NCBI GenBank assembly: GCA_963724285.1
Contig: CAVRUD010000019.1
Span: forward strand, 1 to 64,000
Direction: 5' to 3'
Length of the DNA: 64,000 nucleotides
Source of the DNA: CAVRUD01 sp963724285
GTDB taxonomy: Bacteria; Chloroflexota; Chloroflexia; Thermomicrobiales; UBA6265
A program made the translations under genes and the position numbers. Positions 53,341 to 61,821 of this stretch are shown piece by piece. The notes under the pieces were generated by a model. The model worked only from the letters and a program-made list of their open reading frames with translations, ran no database searches and was not told the DNA's origin. The first letter of the stretch is position 1; every line of letters starts with the position of its first letter.

Positions 53341-54294
53341 CTAAACAAACTCCGGCAGGATCTCCTGGGCGAACCGGTGGAGCGGCTCGCGGTCGTAGGC
53401 GATGCGCGGGATGTAGACGATCACGTAGTCGATGCCGGCATCGACCAGGCCCTGGATATGGGCGCGGACCTGATCGTGGGTGCCGATAATCGTCGGCCAT
53501 CCGAACAACGGGAAGGCGCCGCTGTTGCGGACATCGTCCGGATTCGTGCCCTCGTCGATGAGGACGATGTCGGCCTCGGCCGATTTGATGATAGAGTCGT
53601 AGTCGCGGTCGAGGTCGTCGCAGTGGCGCTTGAGGACCTCGAGCTTGTGGCGGATGCCCTCCGGTTCGCGGCCGATGTTGCAGGCGTCGCCGTACTGCGC
53701 GACCAGCTTGAGGGTGACCTTCTCGCCGCCGCCCGCAATCCAGAACGGGATGTGCGGCGTCTGCGCCCCCTTCGGCTCGTTGATCGGGCCGTCGATCGTG
53801 TAGTGCCGGCCCTGGAACGTGGGCCGCTCCTCGGTCCACATCTTGTGGATGATCTCGACCGCCTCGCGGAACATCCGCATCCGCTCCGGCGTCTCCGGGA
53901 ACCGGTAGCCGTAGGCCTCCCACTCGTGCCGGTACCACCCCGCGCCCAGTGCCGCGTCGAGACGGCCGTGGCTGGCGACGTCGACCGTCGAGGCGATCTT
54001 GGCGTAGAGGGCGGGATTGCGGAAGCCGTTGCAACTCGTCATCTGTCCAATCCGGACCCGGGTCGTATCCCGGGCAAGGGTTGCGGTCGTCGTCCAGGCC
54101 TCGAAGGTGGCCTCGATCGTCGGTTCCGGGACGGTGTGGAAGTGGTCGTAGAGCCAGATGGAGTGCCAGTTCGGCTCCGAGTCGGCTGCCTTAGCGACAG
54201 CGGTCATTGCCTCGAATTTTTCGACCGGATCGGCGATCTCGGCCAGATCCAGCTTCCAACCCTGGGGAACGAACAGCCCGAACTTCACCGCCAC
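53341..54294 (-). CDS. LLM class F420-dependent oxidoreductase
   Basis: Luciferase-like oxidoreductase of 317 residues, intact. The N-terminus KFGLFVPQGWKLDLAEIADP, ALGAGWYRHEWEAYGYRFP near residue 117, and IPFWIAGGGEKVTLKLVAQY near 185 are family-typical, with the EW-GYRFP motif of the F420-dependent group. Substrate unknown, often reduced or oxidised heterocycles or alcohols. GTG start at 54294 has GGAGG upstream. Second gene of its type in the window. Confidence 0.9.
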   Translation of the reverse strand: MAVKFGLFVPQGWKLDLAEIADPVEKFEAMTAVAKAADSEPNWHSIWLYDHFHTVPEPTIEATFEAWTTTATLARDTTRVRIGQMTSCNGFRNPALYAKIASTVDVASHGRLDAALGAGWYRHEWEAYGYRFPETPERMRMFREAVEIIHKMWTEERPTFQGRHYTIDGPINEPKGAQTPHIPFWIAGGGEKVTLKLVAQYGDACNIGREPEGIRHKLEVLKRHCDDLDRDYDSIIKSAEADIVLIDEGTNPDDVRNSGAFPLFGWPTIIGTHDQVRAHIQGLVDAGIDYVIVYIPRIAYDREPLHRFAQEILPEFV

Positions 54295-54400
54295 AATGCG
54301 CCTCCTGCTGATCGGATTGGGGCCTACTGCCCCGATCCGTCGGCCGTGTCAAGGGGGTCAGCATACATCGCATGGCGGGAGAGCCGGTTCGGCGAGTTGG

Positions 54401-54460
54401 CCCCCTAACCCCCCCGGCCCCCCTTCCCCTCGCTGCGGCAGGGGGAGGGGGGAGATCGGA
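54401..54460. repeat. GC-rich repeat (family 2)
   Basis: CCCCCTAACCCCCCCGGCCC and CGCTGCGGCAGGGGGA. Near copy of the segment at about 3046-3110. Lies between the F420-type gene and the Gfo gene. Confidence 0.6.
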
Positions 54461-54470
54461 CGCGGCGGCG

Positions 54471-55577
54471 TCAGGTAGCCGACGCGAACTCGCGGGGATC
54501 CGGCACGGCCTGCGGCGCGCCGTTCGCCTCGGCGGAGGCAATGGCGAGAACACCGGGGAGGGAGTAATCGACGGCCCGGTAGGCATCGATTGGGGAAGTG
54601 ATCTCACCTCGGACAGCTGCCAAGAAATCGCGCAGCATCCAGTACTCGCTGGTGCCGTGCCCGCCCAGTCTGGCTTCCTCTGGGGCGGCAAGGCGTTCCG
54701 GGATGTAGCGGCCCGCCTGGTCAGACAGCGGGTGCCACTGCGCTCCGCCGGAGCCGGTCGAGGGCTCGTGTTCGTCGGCGAACCACGCCTTGCTCTGGTC
54801 TCCGCCGCCGCGCCAGGATTCGACGCAGCCGGATGTCCCTTGCAGGGCGTAGTAGGCCGTCTGGTGAGGCCGGGGCGAGACGTGATCGACCCGCACCCGT
54901 AGCGTCACCCCGCCCGTTGTGACCATCTGCATCAGGTGCATGGTCGGGTTGGGGACATCGGGGTCGAACTTGCCGCCCGGTACCTCCAGCGCGCTGACGA
55001 ACGCGACCCGATCCCCGGTGACGTAGAGCAGCGGCCCCAGGCTGTGCGTGCAGTAGACACCCAGGAGCCCCCTCCCCCTCCAGGTGAGGTTGCCGTCTGC
55101 GTCGTACCAGAGGTCGCGGCAGTCATGCAGGTACTCGCCCGCGCCGTAGTAGAGATCGCCGAAACGGCCGTCTTCGTGGAGGCGCTTGAGCAGTTCGACC
55201 TCGTCGAGGTACCGATAGTTCTCGGCCAGCATGTAGATCGCCTTGCTGTCCTCGGCCGCCGCCACCAACGCCCGCGCTTCCTCGAGCGACTGGCAGGCGG
55301 TCACCTCGCTGAGCACGTGCTTGCCGGCGTTCAACGCCGCGACCGATTGGGTCGCGTGGAACGGCACCGGCGAAGCGATCACGACCGCATCGATCTCGGA
55401 GGAGAGAAAGGCGTCGTAGTCGGTAAAGGGTCGCGCCCCGATCTGGCCGGCGGCCTGCGCGACGCGCTTCTCATCGATATCGAACAGGGCGGTAACGGTC
55501 GCGCCACCGGCCGCCCGGCAGACCCGGACGAAGCGCTCGCCACGTCGCAGCCCCACCACCCCAAACCTGATTGTCAC
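54471..55577 (-). CDS. Gfo/Idh/MocA family oxidoreductase
   Basis: NAD(P)-dependent dehydrogenase-like protein of 368 residues, complete. Rossmann motif VVGLRRGERFVRV near residue 7. AGKHVLSEVTACQSLEEARA has the EKP-equivalent position as EVT, so the usual Lys-Pro is replaced. YGAGEYLHDCRDLWY near residue 145 and the catalytic-domain region VYCTHSLGPLLYVTGD follow. The loss of the Lys suggests divergent chemistry or a non-redox role. GTG start at 55577. Divergent from the M24 gene at 55712. Confidence 0.85.
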   Translation of the reverse strand: MTIRFGVVGLRRGERFVRVCRAAGGATVTALFDIDEKRVAQAAGQIGARPFTDYDAFLSSEIDAVVIASPVPFHATQSVAALNAGKHVLSEVTACQSLEEARALVAAAEDSKAIYMLAENYRYLDEVELLKRLHEDGRFGDLYYGAGEYLHDCRDLWYDADGNLTWRGRGLLGVYCTHSLGPLLYVTGDRVAFVSALEVPGGKFDPDVPNPTMHLMQMVTTGGVTLRVRVDHVSPRPHQTAYYALQGTSGCVESWRGGGDQSKAWFADEHEPSTGSGGAQWHPLSDQAGRYIPERLAAPEEARLGGHGTSEYWMLRDFLAAVRGEITSPIDAYRAVDYSLPGVLAIASAEANGAPQAVPDPREFASAT

Positions 55578-55711
55578 TGTTCGCCCCCTCCGCTCTACTG
55601 GCCCAGCACACTCGCCCGCTCGGCGCTACCCTATCGCATCGCAATCGCACCCAGCGCCGCGCGACGGCCGGTCGGCACACACGTCATTCAAGACCAGTCG
55701 AAAGGACACCT

Positions 55712-56979
55712 ATGCCGAACGAGACAGGCGCTCAGCGCGGTCCCCAAGTCTTGCCGGTCCGGGAGCAAGCGGCGGTGGTCAACCGGCTGCTAGGGCGCCG
55801 CCTAGACGAGATCATTCCCGCGATCATGCGCGAGTCGGAGATCGACTGCTGGCTCATCCTCTGCCAGGAAGACAACCTCGATCCGGTCTACGCGACGATG
55901 ATCCCGATGGACACCTGGTGCCCCATCCTCCAGATGCTCGTCTTCTTCAAGCGGGGCGAACGGTCGAACGGTTCAACATCTCCGGCACCAACACGCACGA
56001 CCTCTATCAGCGCCCCTACGCCGGCCAGATCGAGGCCGAGCAGTGGCCGATCCTGATCGACCTGATCGAGACGCGCGATCCGGCCCGGATCGGCATCAAC
56101 ACCGGCAGCGTCCAATGGGCGGCGGGCGGCCTCACCCACAACCTCCATCGCCAGTTGGTCGACCATCTTCCCACCCGTTATGTCGAACGCCTGATCTCCG
56201 CGGAGGACCTGGCCGTCCGGTGGCTGACGACCTACACGAGTGACGATCTGGCGGTGTACGCGGATGTCTGCGCCATCGCCCGCCACATCATCGCCGAGTG
56301 CTACAGACCCGATACTGTCACTCCGGGCGAGACGACCGTCGATGACCTTATGTGGCGCTACTGGCAACACTGCGCCGATCGCGGCCTCGCCGTCTCCTTC
56401 AAACCGTCCTTCCGGCTCATCCGCAACCCCGCGACCGCCGCACAGTTCGGCGCGGACGACCGCACCATCCGCCCAAGGGATGTCATTCACTGCGATGTCG
56501 GCCTCACGTATTTGCGCCTGATCTCGGATCACCAGGAACTCGCCTACGTCCACATGTCCGGGGAACCGGGGCCGCCCGGGTGGCTCACCGATCTCCTCGC
56601 CGAAGGAAACCGCCTGCAGGACATCTTCATGGCAGAGTTCAGCCCCGGGAAGACCGGCAACGAAACCCTCGCCTTTCTGCTTGACCGGGCCAGGGCAGCG
56701 GGCATTCCCGGCCCCCGGATCTATTCGCATTCGACCGGCTGGTATCTGCACGAGCCCGGCCCGCTCATCGGCCTGCCCTGGGAGCAAGAGCGCTGCCCCG
56801 GCCGGGGCGACGTGGAGATCCGCCTCAACAGTTGCTACGCGATGGAACTCTCGGTCGAGGCCCCGGCGCCCGCCTGGGGAGGCGAGGTTGTCCGCCTCCC
56901 GCTCGAACAAGACATCTCCTTCACTGCCGACGGCTGCCACGTCCTAGCGGGCAGGCAGACGGCGTTTCATGTGATCTAG
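55712..56979 (+). CDS. M24 family metallopeptidase (Xaa-Pro-dipeptidase-like), one frameshift
   Basis: Pita-bread-fold peptidase of about 422 residues. The N-terminal creatinase-like domain (LGRRLDEIIPAIMRESEIDC) is separated from the rest by a shift near 55965 (GGCGAACGGTCGAACGG). Catalytic part: HCDVGLTYLRLISDHQELAY (two Asp ligands at the family positions), SHSTGWYLHEPGPL (His), and ELSVEAPAPAWGGEVVRLPL (two Glu). The set is complete but spaced atypically, so specificity may differ from proline dipeptidases. ATG 55712 has AAAGGA 6 bases upstream. Confidence 0.83.
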
Positions 56980-57422
56980 AACAGGGTGGCCGCGCCTGGA
57001 GATCGCCGAGGGAACTGTCGCCGTTCCCCGTAGCGGAAACGGCGCAACCCGCTGTAGGGGCAGACCGATCTATCCAGCGTGTCTGCCCGGCCCGTGCGCC
57101 GCGACTACTGTCCTTGCCATGGCGCACCGGACCCGGCGAGGCGTCGCGGCCAGAACCGGTACGCCGGGGTCGGCGGCCGGGCGGACACGGAGGTCCGCCC
57201 CTACCAGCCGCACCTTCGCGGCCAATTCAGAATACCCCGGCACTCCAGCCGGTCTTCAGCCGGATTCGTGGACCTATCCCGGGCTCGTCAAACCCGGGCG
57301 ACGCCCAAACGGCTCCCATCTCTTGCACCCAGCTTCTGGTCGCCACAAAGCGAAACCCGGGCGGGTGCGATGCCGCACCCGCCCGGGTTCCCGACGTGTT
57401 GATATTGCTCAGTGTTTGGGAT
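56980..57422. repeat. Repeat-rich intergenic region (families 1 and 3)
   Basis: Contains a REP doublet of family 1 (57053-57090, starting TGTAGGGGCAGACCGATC, and 57177-57204) about 87 bases apart. A family 3 pair follows (AGCCGG...AGCCGG 57247-57263, CCCGGG...CCCGGG 57278-57298). No gene seen. Confidence 0.7.
57354..57389 (-). terminator. Terminator hairpin of the Gly-rich exported protein gene
   Basis: Perfect 16-bp stem AACCCGGGCGGGTGCG / CGCACCCGCCCGGGTT with a 4-base loop. On the minus strand it is followed by TCGCTTTG. It lies 34 bases past the gene at 57423. Confidence 0.75.
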
Positions 57423-58379
57423 TTAGCAGGGAGTGACCGTCACCTTGACCGATCCGCCACTGGGAAGCGGAAACTCGGAGATGACCGTCTCCTCGCATCC
57501 ACCGGCCGGAACCTGCTCGATGGCCGGCACGGCGTCAGCGGTCGCGGTGCCATTCTCGACTCCCGCCACAGGAGACCCAGCTCCAGCGCTACCGCCGGCT
57601 GCGGTGCCGACACCGCATGCCCCGACGGTCCCACCGGGGTTCGCCGTCGAGATGACCATGTCGTCGTCGCCCGCGCTGGCAAACGGCTGATTGGGCTGCG
57701 CCGGGCTGACTCCACCAGCGCCCGTCCCGGCCTGACCCGCCGGCGCGCCCGCACTTCCCTGGGTGCCTTGCTCACCGTGCACGCCCGCTGCGCCGGCGGT
57801 CGCGGTTGCCTCTTCGTTGGGGTTGAGCACCTGGTTGCCGGCCGGACCCACTCCACCAGACTGGACCTGACCGCCATCCTGAACCTGATCTGGCACGGCC
57901 TGCTGCCCGGCGCCCGGCTGGGTGCTCCCGGCGATCACCCCGTTCTGAGCATTCGTGCCCGCAGCGGTGGAGAAGGTCCCCGACGACCCGGCCTGGCCCG
58001 TGGCGCCCGGATTCGTCACCACGCACACCTGGCCGGGGATACCGGCGGCGTCAACGACACACGACACGGTTTCGGGCGCGTTCGACGCGGCACCCATTCC
58101 TCCGGGCTGTCCTGCCTGACCCGTCGCCGCCTGAGGAGCGCCCCCGTCCTGGGTACCGGCCTGCCCGCCGGGGATCTGAGCGGTCTGGACCTCGCCGGCC
58201 ACCGCTCCCGTGGCAGCGCCCTGCGCATCGGAAACGGTGAACGATTGGCAGTCGGGGGGCAGTTGGCTGGCCGCGCCCGCGCCCGGGGCATGGAGCCCCG
58301 TCATCGTCAGGGCCATCGCCCCGACGGCCACCGCCGCCGTCAGTCGACCACGCGCCGGGATAATCCTGGTCAATTGCAT
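57423..58379 (-). CDS. Gly/Ala/Gln-rich exported protein
   Basis: Exported protein of 318 residues. Signal peptide (GRLTAAVAVGAMALTMTGLH). The mature part is low-complexity and disordered, with GGQAGTQDGGAPQAATGQAG-type stretches, short Cys-bearing segments (CQSFTV, SCVVDAAGIPGQVCVVTNPG, GACGVG, GGCEETVISEFPLPSGGSVK) and a C-terminal CG pattern. GGAGATCGATGA precedes the ATG. It follows a two-component system whose kinase also carries a Gly-rich extracytoplasmic loop. Function unknown; surface matrix or sensing partner is speculative. Confidence 0.65.
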   Translation of the reverse strand: MQLTRIIPARGRLTAAVAVGAMALTMTGLHAPGAGAASQLPPDCQSFTVSDAQGAATGAVAGEVQTAQIPGGQAGTQDGGAPQAATGQAGQPGGMGAASNAPETVSCVVDAAGIPGQVCVVTNPGATGQAGSSGTFSTAAGTNAQNGVIAGSTQPGAGQQAVPDQVQDGGQVQSGGVGPAGNQVLNPNEEATATAGAAGVHGEQGTQGSAGAPAGQAGTGAGGVSPAQPNQPFASAGDDDMVISTANPGGTVGACGVGTAAGGSAGAGSPVAGVENGTATADAVPAIEQVPAGGCEETVISEFPLPSGGSVKVTVTPC

Positions 58380-58510
58380 TCATCGATCTCCAATTTGATG
58401 GTGCCTCATGCCGATGCTCACCCCAAGTCCCCGCTTCTGGGCCCCGAAGCCGTTCCTCGGGCGAGCATCCACACCCTACCCAGGTCGATATTCAGAAGTG
58501 ATGAAGGGCG

Positions 58511-59965
58511 TCAGGCGGGAATCGAGGCGGGGAGCGAAGCGACGGCATCCGCCCGCGGCAAGGTGAAGGTCAGCGTCGTGCCGCCGCCGGGCTGGCTGGT
58601 AGCGGAAATCTTGCCGCCCTGGGCCTCGACCAGATGCTTGACGATCGCCAGACCCAACCCCGCCCCACCGGTCGCGCGGGCGCGGGCGGCATCGGTCCGA
58701 TAAAAGCGGTCGAAGACGTACGGCAGGTGTTCGGGCGCGATTCCGCTGCCCGTGTCACGCACGGAGACAGCCACGTCATTCCCCGATAACGTCGCATCCA
58801 CAGAGACTCGACCGCCCGGCGGCGTGTGCGCGAAGGCGTTAGCGAGGAGGTTCCGAAACACCTGCCCCAGGCGAGCACGGTCCGCCAGCACGAGCGGCAG
58901 CGACTCCGGCACCCGGAACTCCAGGCCGAGGTCCTGCGCGGCCGCCTTTGACGCGAACGCTTCAACCACGCTCACGACCGCGTCGGCCAACACGATCGGC
59001 TCATGGACCAGGGGGAGTTGCCCCGCCTCGGCCAGCGCCAACTCCTGCAAGTCGGCCACCAACCGATTCAGGGAGAGTGATTCCTCGTGCAGAGCGGCCA
59101 AGACGTCCGGCGTTGGCGCGGTGAGGCCGTCGCGCAGCACTTCCAGGTAGCCCTGGAGGTTGCCGAGGGGCGTGCGCAACTCGTGCGCGACATCGTTGAC
59201 CATGTTGCGCCGGAGCGTCTCCAGGTGGGCCCGGTTGTCGGCCATGGAGTTGAACGCCTCGGCCAGCACCCCGATCTCGTCCCGGGAGCGAACTGTCACC
59301 CTCCGGCCCAGATCGCCGGCCGCCATCCCGTGCGCGGCGGCCGTAAGTTGCTCCACCGGCCGGACGACGTGCCGGGCGATCAAGAACGCCATCAGGACGG
59401 TGCCTGCGATCGCCGCCCCGATAGCGATCAGGAGGGAGCGGGAGACATCGTCGAGGAAAGCCTGGTCGGAGATGCCGGGAATGGAGACCACCAGCGCGTC
59501 GTCCGGGATATCTGCGGTCGAGAACGTCGTCACGCCGATGCCCCCGGCGGCGGCCCCGGACGTGTTCGCTAGTTCAACCGTTTCCAGCGGGGCGTCGGCC
59601 CCGCCCGCGCTGCCGGTAACGCCACCGCTGGCCCCCGCGCCTCCAGCGGCACCGCCGAAGGCCGTCCCGCCGCCGGCATCGCTGCCGCCAACTGCCTGGC
59701 CGAAATACGACATCCCTGGATTGGCTGGGTGGTCGGCCAGCACGCTCTCGGTCGATCCGCCGACGACCACAACCCGCGAGCCGGTCTCCACGCCGACCTG
59801 TTCGACGATGTCCTGGGCGTCGCTGATCGATCGCTCGTCCGCGTAGGTGCGAAACGCCTCTTCCGTCGCCCGGAGCATCAGCACAGAGACCGTCGCCACC
59901 GGGACGAGGGTCACCAGGATCAGGACCACGATGAGCCGGAAGCGGAGGCTATGCAGCATCGTCAT
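58511..59965 (-). CDS. Sensor histidine kinase (HisKA type) with Gly-rich sensor loop
   Basis: Sensor kinase of about 484 residues. Transmembrane helices near residues 8-28 and 170-192. The loop between them carries a Gly/Ala-rich stretch (GGSDAGGGTAFGGAAGGAGA) that is probably disordered. HAMP domain about 192-245, HisKA with NDVAHELRTPLGNL near 265, and HATPase motifs: N box VFRNLLANAF, G1 DTGSGI, G2 GGAGLGLAIVK. ATG 59965 is preferred because CGGAG is 8 bases upstream; it overlaps the regulator by 17 bases. Signal unknown, probably cell envelope. Confidence 0.9.
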   Translation of the reverse strand: MTMLHSLRFRLIVVLILVTLVPVATVSVLMLRATEEAFRTYADERSISDAQDIVEQVGVETGSRVVVVGGSTESVLADHPANPGMSYFGQAVGGSDAGGGTAFGGAAGGAGASGGVTGSAGGADAPLETVELANTSGAAAGGIGVTTFSTADIPDDALVVSIPGISDQAFLDDVSRSLLIAIGAAIAGTVLMAFLIARHVVRPVEQLTAAAHGMAAGDLGRRVTVRSRDEIGVLAEAFNSMADNRAHLETLRRNMVNDVAHELRTPLGNLQGYLEVLRDGLTAPTPDVLAALHEESLSLNRLVADLQELALAEAGQLPLVHEPIVLADAVVSVVEAFASKAAAQDLGLEFRVPESLPLVLADRARLGQVFRNLLANAFAHTPPGGRVSVDATLSGNDVAVSVRDTGSGIAPEHLPYVFDRFYRTDAARARATGGAGLGLAIVKHLVEAQGGKISATSQPGGGTTLTFTLPRADAVASLPASIPA

Positions 59966-60678
59966 CGGAAGCACTCCGTCCGCCTAACTGGCCAAACCGG
60001 TAGCCGACTCCGTAGACCGTCTGCACGTAGCGCGGTCTGGAGGGGACCGGTTCCAGCTTTTTGCGCAGGTTGGTGACGTGGACGTCAATCGTCCGCTCCA
60101 GGCCATCGTACGCGTACCCGAAGACCCGGTCGATCAAATCCAGCCGGGTAAACGCCCGGTCGGGCTCGGCGATCAGGGTCGCAAGCAGGTTGAACTCGGT
60201 CCGGGTCAGGCGGATCTCGGCGCCGGCCCGGGTCACGGCGAAGGTGCGAGGGTTGACCGTCAGATCGCCCAGGGACAGGGCGGCGGGCTCAGTGCCCTCC
60301 GCCCGGGCGGCGCGGCGCAGGACAGCCTGGACCCGAGCCGAGAGTTCCCGTGGGCTGAACGGCTTGGTGAGGTAGTCGTCGGCGCCGCTGTCGAGGCCGA
60401 GCAACGTGTCCTCCTCGGTGGCACGGGCAGTCAGCATGATGATCGGGATCTCGCGCTCGTGTTCCGTACGCAGGATATGGCACACGTCCAGTCCGTCAAT
60501 CTTCGGGAGCATCAGATCGAGCACGATCAGGTCCAGGGAGATGGCGCGCACGGCGGCCAGAGCCGCCTCGCCGTCGGCGGCGGAAGCGGACTTGGAATCC
60601 GTCTCGCTCCAGTCGGAGGCGGACGATCTCGATCGTCCGCGGATCATCATCGACAACAAGGATCGTCCGTCGCGACAT
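59949..60678 (-). CDS. OmpR/PhoB family response regulator (one frameshift)
   Basis: Winged-helix response regulator of about 242 residues. The receiver begins MSRRTILVVDDDPRTIEIVR; the frame breaks near 60595-60620. It then continues with DLIVLDLMLPKIDGLDVC (phospho-Asp), IIMLTARATEEDTLLG and DDYLTKPFSPREL (Lys). The OmpR-type DNA-binding domain closes the protein (EIRLTRTEFNLLATLI, then VDVHVTNLRKKLEP with YVQTVYGVGYRF). The break is in the loop after the first helix and does not remove active residues. Cognate of the kinase that follows. Confidence 0.88.
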
Positions 60679-60959
60679 TGCCCTGCCCCGCTTTACGTTT
60701 TGACGTAAGTGCGCCTGTAGAAATGGGCGACCGCGCCTTATCGTCGCCCGGGGCTCACGGCCCAAGGTTGGCCCAAGGTTGGCCCAGGGCCCGGCAAACA
60801 GAACAGCCTCTCCGAGGCTAGACGGCGCGGGCGTCCACGGTCTCTGAAGGGCGCTTTTCGGAACCCGGCGACCGCCCACTTGATGGAGGGAACGCCGAGG
60901 AACCTCGCTATGGTTCCCTAATGGGTATGAAGATCCTGTGAAGATCGACGCGTGTCCTC

Positions 60960-61587
60960 CTACTGGTAGCCGCGGAGGCGGTTGTACTCGGCGATTTGCT
61001 CCGGTGTCAGCGAGGCGCCGGTCTGGAGCTGGGCCACGAGGTGGGCTGCCGCCAGTTCGCGTTCGAGGCGGGCGACTTCGGCGACGCGGCCGGGCAGGTC
61101 GGCTTCTATCAGCGTCCCGGCGCGGAAATCGGACTCCAGGGCTTCGATGGCATCGAGGTAGCGTTGCCCGGCTGGGATGACCACGTCCAGCATATCGTCC
61201 ACGAGGGCTTCGACGCACTTCGATTTGCTCTGGCGTCAGGCCGAGTTCGGCGGCGAGGTCGAGCACGTGGCGAGGCCCGGGCACGCCGTTGACCTCGGCG
61301 GGCAAGGCGAAGCCCGCCCCTTCGCCGCGCTCGATCGGGCCGATCTCGTCCGGGGTGCGCGAGCGGATGGTGGCAGCAGGGTCGAACCCGGCGGCGTAGG
61401 GCGAATCCGGTGTCGCCGGAGTGGTCGCCTCAGGGGAATCTCCGCTATGGCGGCTGTGGCCACCGGCGTGGACCACGGGCCTGGTGGTCTGGGCGTTGAT
61501 GTTGGGTTGCAGGAACATCGCGGCCACAACGCAACTTGCCGCGAGGAGGCAGACGACGACACGTGTCTGGATCGACGAACGAAGCAT
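60960..61587 (-). CDS. Spy/CpxP-like exported protein (one frameshift)
   Basis: About 208 residues. A signal anchor (VVVCLLAASCVVAAMFL) is followed by a low-complexity linker and a helical domain: DLAAELGLTPEQIEV, shift near 61205-61230, then EALVDDMLDVVIPAGQRYLD and AEVARLERELAAAHLVAQLQ, ending ASLTPEQIAEYNRLRGYQ. LTPEQI repeats and amphipathic helices resemble Spy/CpxP-type periplasmic chaperones or sensors. It sits upstream of a two-component pair, as cpxP does near cpxRA, which supports an envelope-stress role (inference). ATG 61587 has GGAGAA 9 bases upstream. Confidence 0.6.
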
Positions 61588-61821
61588 GGTGAGCAATTCT
61601 CCAGTGCGTTACCCCGGCGGCCGCCCTGGGTCTATCGTTTGAGCGTCCCAGTTTAGGTGACCGCACTGGGGATCGAGCTTGGGCCGCTTCAGGCAGCGAG
61701 GGCACAGGCGCCCGAATCCCCATTTCGCTGGCTGAGCCTGAGACATGTGGTGGGGAAGAGCTTGTATACTCGACAATAATTCGCCGTCCCAATAACGTAA
61801 AGAGCCAGGCCGGAAGCGCCC

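Noticed and set aside
56832..58703. A 623-codon plus-strand reading frame
   Set aside because: It crosses the M24 gene end, repeats and the antisense of the Gly-rich exported protein; no motif or ribosome-binding site.
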